A DNA stretch of 7,874 nucleotides from positions 1 to 7,874 of the forward strand of contig JAWXCJ010000035.1 in the NCBI GenBank assembly GCA_034408875.1. Reading direction: 5' to 3'. A program made the position numbers and the translations under genes. Within the stretch, counting starts at the first letter, position 1, and each line of letters starts with the position of its first letter. The notes below the pieces were generated by a model that did no database searches, was not told where the DNA came from, and was given only the letters and a program-made list of their open reading frames with translations. Origin of the DNA: JANNHK01 sp034408875. Its GTDB lineage: Bacteria; Actinomycetota; Acidimicrobiia; IMCC26256; PALSA-610. Below, piece by piece: positions 1 to 5,522 of this stretch.

Positions 1-99
1 CCCCGAAGAGAGCTTCTCGAGGCTCTTGCCCAGAACCCCGTTGGTCATCGACAGGTTCCGGTAGGCGTTGAACGCCATGATGTTCTGGTTGATGCGCAT
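1..99 (-). CDS. fliC: Flagellin, N-terminal fragment (runs off left edge)
   Basis: This is the first 33 codons of a flagellin gene. The ATG is at 99-97 and the protein begins MRINQNIMAFNAYRNLSMTN, followed by GVLGKSLEKLSSG. This is the conserved N-terminal D0 segment of bacterial flagellins: the INxN start, the NAYRNL stretch, and the KSLEKLSSG end that opens the first coiled-coil helix. Flagellin is secreted through the flagellar export apparatus and polymerises into the filament. The start is well supported by a near-perfect Shine-Dalgarno sequence (AAGGAGGA at 116-109) nine bases upstream. The gene lies downstream of fliA on the same strand and is preceded by a sigma-28-like promoter and a leader with possible CsrA sites. 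The rest of the protein is outside the window, so length, variable domain and copy number cannot be judged. FlgL shares this fold, but flgL is present elsewhere in the window and the N-terminus here is that of flagellin. Confidence 0.93.
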   Translation of the reverse strand, partial: MRINQNIMAFNAYRNLSMTNGVLGKSLEKLSSG

Positions 100-168
100 G
101 TGCGCGTCTCCTCCTTGATGTACGCGGGCCCGTCTCCGTGGGCTCTGAGCGCTCGCCTACTGGCTGTA
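100..168 (-). promoter_or_regulatory. Flagellin mRNA leader with two GGA-loop hairpins (candidate CsrA target) and strong RBS
   Basis: Seen directly on the minus strand: hairpin 1 (143-128) has a 4-bp GCCC/GGGC stem and an 8-nt loop ACGGAGAC. Hairpin 2 (126-103) has a 5-bp CGCGT/ACGCG stem and a 14-nt loop that contains CAAGGAGGAG, the Shine-Dalgarno sequence of flagellin. The two hairpins are separated by one base, and their GGA triplets are 23 nt apart. CsrA dimers are known to bind paired GGA motifs in hairpin loops and to block the Shine-Dalgarno; in Bacillus subtilis this is how CsrA represses flagellin (hag). CAAGGAGG matches a CANGGANG core fully and CACGGAGA matches it in 7 of 8 positions. 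That CsrA, encoded in this window, acts here is inference. The upstream end at about 168 assumes the sigma-28-like promoter is correct. Confidence 0.6.
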
Positions 169-173
169 GATCC

Positions 174-200
174 TGTTCGGCGGGCAGCCGGCCGGGATGA
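174..200 (-). promoter_or_regulatory. Candidate sigma-28 (FliA) promoter of flagellin
   Basis: On the minus strand the -10-like element GCCGAACA (181-174) resembles the sigma-28 consensus GCCGATAA in 6 of 8 bases. Exactly 15 nt upstream is TCAT (200-197) in the -35 position. The same geometry (TCAC, 15 nt, GCCGATGA) occurs before flgN in this window, which supports both sites. Flagellin is the classic FliA-dependent late gene and fliA is the adjacent gene. The -35 match to the usual TAAA is weak. A start near 168 would give a leader of about 70 nt. Confidence 0.55.
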
Positions 201-201
201 G

Positions 202-226
202 GAGTTCAGGAAGAATTCCAGAACTC
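202..226 (-). terminator. 25-nt imperfect palindrome after fliA (hairpin; terminator or operator)
   Basis: The minus strand reads GAGTTC, T, GGAA, loop TTC, TTCC, T, GAACTC. This gives a 6-bp stem, one T-T mismatch, a 4-bp stem and a 3-nt loop. It begins inside the TGA stop codon of fliA and ends one base before the -35-like element of the flagellin promoter. There is no U-tract after it, so it is not a textbook intrinsic terminator. It could attenuate read-through from fliA, stabilise the 3' end of the fliA mRNA, or, being a DNA dyad, serve as an operator touching the flagellin promoter. Confidence 0.5.
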
Positions 227-1109
227 AGCTCGACGTGCGCCCGCTTCCGATCGCGACCCGCTCGCTCGTCGGCGACGGCCGTTCCGAGACCCGGTCGCGG
301 TAGTCGGAACCGCCGGCGACCGCGGCGTAGTACGCAGCCTTGCGGCGCGCCACGCGGCCGTTGGGCCGGACTTCGGCCGTCACCGCGGTGGGCTCGAGCT
401 GGGAGTTGATGCCGTCTTTCAACAGGGCAAGTGCCTCGGCGCGCAACTGCGACACCCGCGACTCGCTCACGCCGAGCTCGTCGGCGATCTCCTGCATGGA
501 CCGCTCTTCGAAGAAGTACTGCACGACAACGTGACGCAGCCGGTCGGGCAGCGCGTCGATCGAGTCGATGAGGTACGCCTTGCGCTCGCGGTCGAGGATC
601 GTGTCCTCGGGGCCGGCGCCGTCGATCGCGAGGAACGATTCGGCGTCGCCGTCCAGCACGAGCGACTCGTAGTTGAGGATCGTCGCGCGGTGCACGTCGT
701 CCACGAGCTTGTGCACTGTCTCGACGGGGACGTCGAGTGCGCGCGCCACCTCTGCGGGTGTCGGCGGCCGGCCGAGCTTGGCGGTGAGGTCTTCGTTGGT
801 CGTTTGCAGGCCGCGGGCCCGGGCCCGCACGGAACGGCTCGCCCAGTCGCGGCCGCGGAGCTCGTCGAGCAGCGCGCCGCGGATGCGGGTCGATGCGAAG
901 CGGTCGAATGCGATGCCGCGCTCGGGGTCGAAGCTGCGGGCGGCCTGGGCCAACCCGAGCATGCCCGCGCTGACCAGGTCGTTGCGGCTGACGTGACTCG
1001 GGACCCGGTGCGCGATCTCCGAAACGACGTACTGCACGAGCGGCAGGTGGTCTCGGACCAACCGGTCCTCGTACTCGGCCCGCTTCAAATCGATCGACTG
1101 CGTCTTCAC
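225..1109 (-). CDS. fliA: Flagellar RNA polymerase sigma factor, sigma-28/FliA (WhiG) type
   Basis: This gene encodes a 294-residue sigma-70-family factor that directs RNA polymerase to late flagellar promoters. Region 2 spans about residues 17-87, with the core-binding and -10-recognition helices (NDLVSAGMLGLAQAARSFDP, then FDRFASTRIRGALLDELR, a hallmark of the FliA/WhiG group). Region 3 spans about 97-150 (LGRPPTPAEVARALDVP), and region 4 about 185-233, with the helix-turn-helix MQEIADELGVSESRVSQL. Start: GTG at 1109-1107, preceded by a GGGGGGAAG Shine-Dalgarno; the first residues, MKTQSIDL, fit. Known FliA proteins are near 240 residues, so about 60 residues after region 4 are extra (from roughly 236; includes VARRKAAYYAAVAGGSDYRDR). 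The gene diverges from a LuxR-type regulator and lies upstream of flagellin. No flgM (anti-sigma) is visible in the window. The WhiG sporulation factor is the closest alternative, but the setting favours flagella. Confidence 0.93.
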   Translation of the reverse strand: MKTQSIDLKRAEYEDRLVRDHLPLVQYVVSEIAHRVPSHVSRNDLVSAGMLGLAQAARSFDPERGIAFDRFASTRIRGALLDELRGRDWASRSVRARARGLQTTNEDLTAKLGRPPTPAEVARALDVPVETVHKLVDDVHRATILNYESLVLDGDAESFLAIDGAGPEDTILDRERKAYLIDSIDALPDRLRHVVVQYFFEERSMQEIADELGVSESRVSQLRAEALALLKDGINSQLEPTAVTAEVRPNGRVARRKAAYYAAVAGGSDYRDRVSERPSPTSERVAIGSGRTSS

Positions 1110-1276
1110 AGTTGCTTCCCCCCGCTCGTTCGGCGTTCGGGCGAAGTTCTCGACCGCAGCGGTATGGCGCCTTGATCATCCCCAGGGTTGAAAAACGTGA
1201 CTTCGTATGGTGACACCACAACCGCGATTCGCGAGATATGCTGTCCCGGTTCCGGGGAGGGACGGGAGGGCAGAAG
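1110..1276. promoter_or_regulatory. Divergent fliA / luxR-type regulator intergenic region
   Basis: This 167-bp region must carry the promoters of both fliA (leftward) and the LuxR-type regulator (rightward). Two short DNA dyads lie 15 bp apart, centre to centre: GGTGACACC (1209-1217) and CGCGATTCGCG (1223-1233). The second sits just upstream of TATGCT (1237-1242), a possible -10 for the rightward gene; I see no convincing -35. Leftward, GCCGAACG (1134-1127) resembles the -10 of the flagellin promoter and would allow fliA self-activation, but it would leave only a very short leader and its -35 (TCGA) is poor. All assignments here are tentative. Confidence 0.35.
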
Positions 1277-1909
1277 TTGGATCGGCGCACGCACGCCGTC
1301 ATCGTCGACGAACTCGCGATTGCCCGTGCGGGCATTGCTTCGGTGCTGCGGGACCTGGGCTTCGACGAATTGACCGAGACCCATTCGGGTCGGGACGCGG
1401 CGGCCATCGCGGCCATCGACTCCCCCGCGCTCGCCGTGGTCGGCGCCGTCACCGACATCTCCATGGTCGAGACCGCCCGTCGGGTGCTGCGGGTCCGGCC
1501 CGCGCCGATTGTCGTGGCGCTGGTGCCCCCGGCCGCCGACCAACCGGTCGGATACCTCCTCGCGTTGGGCGTCCGCGGCGTCGTGTTGCGGGGCGGACCC
1601 ACCGTCGAGCTGGGCGACGCGGTCGAAGCGGCCATGAAGGGCGGCCAGTTCGTCGCCCGCGGGCTGCACCGGTCGCTGGCGGGGACGGTGCAACCCCGAG
1701 AACCCGCAGTCGACCACGGCCTCTCGGCCCGCGAGCGCGAGGTCCTGGCCCTGCTGGCCGAAGGCCGCTCCAACCGGGAGATCGCGTCTGCCCTGTCGGT
1801 CACGCTGGCCACGGTGAAATCGCACCTGGTGCGGATTTACGCCAAGTTGGAAGCCAAGAACCGCAACGAAGCACTGGGCAAAGCGGTCAGTCTCGGGCTT
1901 CTCGGATGA
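1277..1909 (+). CDS. LuxR/NarL-family regulator with degenerate receiver domain
   Basis: With a TTG start at 1277 this is a 210-residue protein. Residues 6-130 follow the layout of a response-regulator receiver (AVIVDELAIARAGIASVLRD at the start; GYLLALGVRGVVLRGG at the beta-5 position). Residues 149-210 form a clear GerE/LuxR helix-turn-helix (LSAREREVLALLAEGRSNRE, IASALSVTLATVKSHLVRIY). The acidic pocket D11/E12 is kept. However, the strand that should end in the phosphorylated Asp reads LAVVGAV with no Asp, the usual Ser/Thr is replaced (VVALVPP), and the conserved Lys is Arg105. The domain probably cannot be switched by phosphorylation. Start choice: GGGAGGG lies 6 nt before TTG, and VIVDE then begins at residue 8, as is usual; an in-frame ATG at 1238 lacks a Shine-Dalgarno and overlaps a possible -10. 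The gene sits between fliA and flgN, so a role in flagellar gene control is inferred. Target genes are unknown. Confidence 0.85.
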   Translation: MDRRTHAVIVDELAIARAGIASVLRDLGFDELTETHSGRDAAAIAAIDSPALAVVGAVTDISMVETARRVLRVRPAPIVVALVPPAADQPVGYLLALGVRGVVLRGGPTVELGDAVEAAMKGGQFVARGLHRSLAGTVQPREPAVDHGLSAREREVLALLAEGRSNREIASALSVTLATVKSHLVRIYAKLEAKNRNEALGKAVSLGLLG

Positions 1910-1913
1910 CGAT

Positions 1914-1975
1914 TCGTTACTAGAGGCACTTCCCGGGGCCTTCACAACCGGGCCGTTCTCGCCGATGAGTAACGA
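1914..1975. repeat. 8-bp inverted repeat flanking the flgN promoter
   Basis: TCGTTACT (1914-1921) and its exact complement AGTAACGA (1968-1975) bracket the candidate sigma-28 promoter, with centres 54 bp apart, close to five helical turns. The right arm overlaps the end of the -10 element and the expected transcription start. This could be a pair of operator half-sites, but 8-bp inverted repeats this close together are expected about ten times by chance in a window of this size. Only the position makes it notable. Confidence 0.3.
1942..1968 (+). promoter_or_regulatory. Candidate sigma-28 (FliA) promoter of the flgN-flgK-flgL-fliW operon
   Basis: GCCGATGA (1961-1968) matches the sigma-28 -10 consensus GCCGATAA in 7 of 8 bases. 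TCAC lies exactly 15 nt upstream (1942-1945), the same geometry as the site before flagellin. Transcription would start near 1975, giving a leader of about 28 nt that ends with a GAGGGG Shine-Dalgarno (1991-1996) before the flgN ATG. FlgK and FlgL are FliA-dependent late genes in many bacteria. Confidence 0.6.
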
Positions 1976-2002
1976 CGGAACCGCCCGCTTGAGGGGTCTC
2001 TG

Positions 2003-2488
2003 ATGTCGCTCTCTGACGTGTCGAACATCTTGTGGCGCGAGCGCCAGTTGCTGGAGCTCCTCGTGTTCAAGCTCGAGGAAGAACAGCTCGTGCTCGCGGC
2101 CGGCCGCAACAAGTGGCTGACGCACGCCACGCGCGAGGTCGAGACCGTCCTCGACGAGATCAAGCGGGTCGAACTCGAACGCAGCATCGCCGTGCAGGAC
2201 CTCGCGCGAGAGATGGAGATGTCCGACGCGCCGAGCCTGAGCGATCTCGCCACCGTCGCGCCGACCCCGTGGGACGGCATCTTCACCGAACACCGGCGCG
2301 CGCTCCTCGAACTCGCGCAGGAGATCGACAGCTTCGCGAAGGCCAACCGCGATCTGTTGCAGCGGGGCCAGCAGGCCTCGCGCGACGCGCTCCTGTCGAT
2401 GGGTGAGATCGACATCGAGGCCTACAACGCGAGTGGGGCCGTCACCGATCGGACGCTCGCGATGCGTCTCGTCGACCGGGCGATATAG
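2003..2488 (+). CDS. flgN: FlgN-type flagellar export chaperone
   Basis: This is a 161-residue, mostly alpha-helical protein without signal peptide or membrane segment. The N-terminal half is a long charged helix (LWRERQLLELLVFKLEEEQL, then LVLAAGRNKWLTHATREVETVLDEIKR). The second half holds another helical stretch (EHRRALLELAQEIDSFAKAN, RDLLQRGQQASRDALLS). This matches the size and pattern of FlgN, the cytoplasmic chaperone that binds the hook-filament junction proteins FlgK and FlgL and delivers them to the export gate. Sequence identity in this family is low, so the call rests on helical pattern, size and, above all, position: its stop codon is 2 nt before the flgK start. A GAGGGG Shine-Dalgarno lies 6 nt upstream of the ATG. 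It is the first gene of the operon, downstream of a sigma-28-like promoter. The short C-terminal tail ending RLVDRAI has no assigned role. Confidence 0.8.
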   Translation: MSLSDVSNILWRERQLLELLVFKLEEEQLVLAAGRNKWLTHATREVETVLDEIKRVELERSIAVQDLAREMEMSDAPSLSDLATVAPTPWDGIFTEHRRALLELAQEIDSFAKANRDLLQRGQQASRDALLSMGEIDIEAYNASGAVTDRTLAMRLVDRAI

Positions 2489-2490
2489 CA

Positions 2491-4185
2491 ATGTCTGACT
2501 TCGCCGGGCTCCGAGTCGCACTCAGCTCGCTGTACGCACAGCGGCGCGGGCTCGAGCTCGCGGGTCACAACGTCGCGAACGCGAACACCGAGGGCTACTC
2601 GCGCCAGCGGGTCGACATGGTCAACGTCGGACCGCCGCTCGTCCCTGCGTTCTGGTCGCGCTGGCAGGGCGACGGCGGTGGGGTCGAGGTGTCGCAGGTG
2701 CTGCGGTACCGCGACCAGTTCCTCGAGATCCGCGCCGCGCTCGAACACGGCGCCAACGCGCACCTCACGCAGTCGCGCAACGCACTCGACCGCCTCGAAC
2801 AGCTCTTCGCCGAGCCGGGCGACCTCGGGCTCGCGGGCCAGTTCGGCGAGTTCTGGGCCGGCTGGGACGACGTTGCCAACAACCCGGCCGGCGCCGCGGG
2901 CCGCATTCAGCTGCTCGAACGCGCCGACACGCTCGCGACGGGTTTCAACGAAGCCTCGAACGCCATTACGCAGATGCGGCTCGACACCATTTCGGAGCTC
3001 AGCACGGTCGTCGACGAGATCAACGCGACGGCGGCCACGGTGGCGCAGCTCAACCAGGCCATCAAGAACGCGTCGGTTGCGGGTCTCACGACGAACGACA
3101 TTCAGGACCGGCGCGACCTGCTCGTCGGCAAGCTCGCCGACCTGGTCGGCGTCACGATCCGCCCGGGCGAGTACGGCCAGGTGAACCTCTCGATCGCGGG
3201 GACGCAGTTGGTCTCCGAGGAGCGGGTCGAGGAACTGACGCTCGACACGTCGGCGGCGCCGGTCGTGATCCGCTGGGTGAAGGACAGTTTCCCGGCTTCG
3301 GTGAGCTCCGGGACCGCCGGCGGCAAGCTCGAAGTCATCAACACGACGTTGCCGGGCTACCAGGCCGACCTCGACGCGGTCGCCGTGCAGCTCCGCGCCG
3401 ACGTGAACGCATTGCACTCGGCCATCAGCGGTGCGCTCCCCGTCGCCTCTCGTGACCAGAGTGCGTCGGGCAACCTGCAGTTCGACATGTCGCTCAACGG
3501 CGGGGCGTTCGCGACGGTGACGGTCGCCGGTGCGGACTGGACCGCGGCCGGCGGGGCGGCCGCTCTCCAAGCGTCGATGCAGGCAGCGGTCGACGCCGCG
3601 ATCGGAGCCGGCAACGCCACAGTGGCGGTGACGGGTGCCGCGGGCGTGCCGCTCGTCATCAGCATCACGCCGACCGGTACGAACGCAACCCGCGTTCGAG
3701 CGCTGGGTGCGAACACGGGGTTCTCGACCTTGCTCGGCGGCACCGCGGTCGGGGCTGACGGCATTGGCGGGCGGCGGTTCTTCGAAGGCACGACGTCGGC
3801 CGATCTCCACGTTTCCGCCGACATCGCGGGCAACGGGAACGCGATCGGCGCGGGAGTCGCGTCGGGCGGTCCCGTCGACGGCAGCCGCGCCCTCGAAATC
3901 GCGGAACTCGCGACTTCGGCGAGCGGACCCGACTCGTTGTATCGCTCGTTCATCGTCTCGCTCGGCGTCGAGGCGCAGACGACGCAACGCCGCCAGGAGA
4001 TCCAGGAAGTATCGATGGAGCGCGTGGACGAAGCCCGCAACGGAGCGTCGGGCGTCAGCATCGACGAAGAGATGGTCAACATGGTGCAGTTCCAGCAAGC
4101 GTATGCCGCGGCGGCCCGCTTCATGACGGCCATCGACCAAATGCTCGAAACACTTATTCGCGGGACCGGCGTCGTCGGTCGATGA
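2491..4185 (+). CDS. flgK: Flagellar hook-associated protein 1, FlgK
   Basis: FlgK (564 residues, close to the about 550 usual for the family) forms the first ring of the hook-filament junction and is secreted by the flagellar export system. The N-terminus is the rod/hook-type helix with the diagnostic ANANTEGYSRQRV (residues about 30-42). The C-terminus is the matching helix (about 520-564), with SGVSIDEEMVNMVQFQQAYA near 527-546 and a final helix through RFMTAIDQMLETL. The helical D1 region around residues 90-205 ends in NDIQDRRDLLVGKLADLVGV. Residues about 327-420 (GNLQFDMSLNGGAFATVTVA onward) look like a flagellin hook IN-type beta insertion, which is also found in FliD and flagellins. 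The ATG lies 2 nt after the flgN stop with no clear Shine-Dalgarno, suggesting translational coupling. No truncation or frameshift is seen. Confidence 0.95.
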   Translation: MSDFAGLRVALSSLYAQRRGLELAGHNVANANTEGYSRQRVDMVNVGPPLVPAFWSRWQGDGGGVEVSQVLRYRDQFLEIRAALEHGANAHLTQSRNALDRLEQLFAEPGDLGLAGQFGEFWAGWDDVANNPAGAAGRIQLLERADTLATGFNEASNAITQMRLDTISELSTVVDEINATAATVAQLNQAIKNASVAGLTTNDIQDRRDLLVGKLADLVGVTIRPGEYGQVNLSIAGTQLVSEERVEELTLDTSAAPVVIRWVKDSFPASVSSGTAGGKLEVINTTLPGYQADLDAVAVQLRADVNALHSAISGALPVASRDQSASGNLQFDMSLNGGAFATVTVAGADWTAAGGAAALQASMQAAVDAAIGAGNATVAVTGAAGVPLVISITPTGTNATRVRALGANTGFSTLLGGTAVGADGIGGRRFFEGTTSADLHVSADIAGNGNAIGAGVASGGPVDGSRALEIAELATSASGPDSLYRSFIVSLGVEAQTTQRRQEIQEVSMERVDEARNGASGVSIDEEMVNMVQFQQAYAAAARFMTAIDQMLETLIRGTGVVGR

Positions 4186-4199
4186 GGGGATGACGGATC

Positions 4200-5090
4200 G
4201 TGCCTTCTTCTGAGTTCCGCATTGCGCATACTTCGCTGGCGCGCCGCTCGCTCAACAACCTGCAAGACAACCTCACGCGCCTGGCCCGTGTGCAGGACGA
4301 AGTGTCGTCGATGAAGAAGCTGCGTAAGCCGTCGGACTCTCCCGTCGACACGGTGTCCGCGATGCGGCTGCGTTCCGACATGGGCCGCAACGAACAAATC
4401 TCGCGCAACCTCGACGACGCGATGGGATGGCTCGGGGTCGCCGACAACGCCATCACCAGCACGGTCGAACAACTCGCCCGGGTCCGTGACCTCGCGATCC
4501 AGGCCCGCAATGCCTCCTCCGACAGTGTTGCCCGCGGGGCGCTGGCGAGCGAGGTCGAAAAGATCCGCGAATCGATTCTCGGTCTGGCCAACACCCAGTT
4601 CAACGGCCGGGCGGTCTTCGGGGGCACGGCGTCGACGACCGCGGCCTACGACTCGAGCGCAACGTACGTCGGGTTCTCGTCGGTCATCGAGCGGACCATT
4701 GCTCCCGGAGTCCGGGTTCAGGTCAATGTCAACGGCGACGATCTCTTCGGAACCCCGGGCGACGATCTCTTCGGTGAGCTGACCCTGCTCGCCAACGCGA
4801 TCCGGACCAACCCGGCCGACCTCGACACCCTCGTGACCGACCTCGACACCCGGACGACCACCGTGCAGACCCGCCTGGGCGAGGTGGGCGCCCGATTCAA
4901 CCGGGTCGAAACGATGAAGGACCGCAACAGTGCGGATGCGCTCACGATGAAGCAGAACCTGTCGAACGTAGAAGACACGGATATGGCGCAAGTGTTGATG
5001 GAGCTCCGGATGCAGGAGGTGGCCTACCAGGCGGCGCTCCAGGCAACCGCTCGTGCCATTCAGCCGTCCCTGATCGACTTCCTCCGGTAG
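4200..5090 (+). CDS. flgL: Flagellar hook-associated protein 3, FlgL
   Basis: FlgL (296 residues) is the second hook-filament junction protein, placed between FlgK and the first flagellin. It has the flagellin-like fold. N-terminal helix: FRIAHTSLARRSLNNLQDNL, then TRLARVQDEVSSMKKLRKPSDSP (residues about 6-48; the L-R-KPSDSP motif is typical of FlgL). C-terminal helix: about residues 215-296 (VGARFNRVETMKDRN ... LSNVEDTDMAQVLMELRMQE ... ALQATARAIQPSLIDFLR). The central part has the usual FNGRAVFGGT motif. The start is GTG at 4200, with AGGGGA (4185-4190) nine bases upstream and overlapping the end of flgK, whose stop is 14 nt before. A 17-bp direct repeat encodes GDDLF twice near residues 179-191. 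It shares the operon with flgN, flgK and fliW, and its end abuts fliW. Confidence 0.93.
   Translation: MPSSEFRIAHTSLARRSLNNLQDNLTRLARVQDEVSSMKKLRKPSDSPVDTVSAMRLRSDMGRNEQISRNLDDAMGWLGVADNAITSTVEQLARVRDLAIQARNASSDSVARGALASEVEKIRESILGLANTQFNGRAVFGGTASTTAAYDSSATYVGFSSVIERTIAPGVRVQVNVNGDDLFGTPGDDLFGELTLLANAIRTNPADLDTLVTDLDTRTTTVQTRLGEVGARFNRVETMKDRNSADALTMKQNLSNVEDTDMAQVLMELRMQEVAYQAALQATARAIQPSLIDFLR
4734..4774 (+). repeat. 17-bp tandem direct repeat inside flgL
   Basis: The 17-bp unit GGCGACGATCTCTTCGG occurs at 4734-4750 and again, identical, at 4758-4774, separated by 7 nt. The 24-nt period keeps the reading frame and encodes GDDLFGTP followed by GDDLFGEL. The identity of all 17 bases, including third positions, suggests a local duplication. 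FlgL proteins often carry one or two similar acidic motifs here, so the effect on the protein may be small. Confidence 0.7.
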
Positions 5091-5099
5091 GTGGCGGGC

Positions 5100-5522
5100 A
5101 TGATGGAAACCAACCTCGCAGGCCGATCGACCGAGTGCGTGGAGATCACGTTCGCGGCCGGCCTGCCCGGGTTCCCCGATGCGCACCGCTTCCAGCTGAC
5201 ACCGTGGGGGTCGACGGACACGCCGTTCACGCTCATGACGTCGGCCGACGACCCCGAGGTGGGTTTCGTCGTCGTCCCGCCCTGGGTTTTCTACCCCGAG
5301 TACGAATTCGACCTCGACGACGGTGCGACCGATCGCCTCGCGCTGAGCGAGCCCGAGGACGCCGTGGTGTTCTGCGTCGTCACCCTGAAGGACAAGCCCG
5401 AGGACGCGACCATGAACCTCCTCGGCCCCATCGTGGTCAACCGGCACACCCTCGAAGCCGCGCAGATCGTGCTGCCCGCGTCGGGCTACAGCGTTCGCGC
5501 ACCGCTCGCCATCGCGAGCTGA
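5100..5522 (+). CDS. fliW: Flagellar assembly factor FliW
   Basis: FliW (140 residues from ATG 5100) is a small cytoplasmic beta-rich protein. In Bacillus subtilis it binds flagellin when flagellin accumulates and otherwise binds CsrA, relieving CsrA repression of flagellin translation. Family marks: the FAAGLPGFPDAHRFQL segment near residues 18-33 (family consensus FPEGLPGFE), the VGFVVVPPWVFYPEYEFDL strand region, and the C-terminal part with MNLLGPIVVNRHTLEAAQIV (typical TVNLLAPIVIN region). GTG 5091, immediately after the flgL stop, and ATG 5103 are alternative starts. The ATGs are preferred because AGGTGG (5089-5094) lies 5-8 nt upstream. The gene is cotranscribed with flgL and followed by csrA, the usual fliW-csrA pairing. 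The N-terminus is short but the domain is complete. Confidence 0.92.
   Translation: MMETNLAGRSTECVEITFAAGLPGFPDAHRFQLTPWGSTDTPFTLMTSADDPEVGFVVVPPWVFYPEYEFDLDDGATDRLALSEPEDAVVFCVVTLKDKPEDATMNLLGPIVVNRHTLEAAQIVLPASGYSVRAPLAIAS

Noticed and set aside
157..1812. A 551-codon open frame on the minus strand covering fliA and the LuxR-type gene
   Set aside because: It runs in another frame through fliA, with an Arg/Pro/Ala-rich composition and no domain; it spans two genes that are well supported.
1207..1923. A 238-codon plus-strand frame overlapping the LuxR-type regulator
   Set aside because: Its composition is mainly Arg, Gly and Pro, and the overlapping frame has a clear helix-turn-helix.
1931..1955. 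GC-rich partial dyad (CCCGG / CCGGG) after the LuxR-type gene as a terminator
   Set aside because: The stem is only 5 bp with an 11-nt loop, there is no T-tract, and it overlaps the likely -35 of the flgN promoter.
2422..4140. A 572-codon open frame on the minus strand opposite flgK
   Set aside because: It mirrors the codon bias of flgK and has no family similarity; flgK is unambiguous.
3357..5447. A 696-codon open frame on the minus strand across flgK, flgL and fliW
   Set aside because: It is antisense to three clear flagellar genes, is rich in Arg/Glu/Val/His runs typical of a shadow frame in GC-rich DNA, and shows no recognisable domain.
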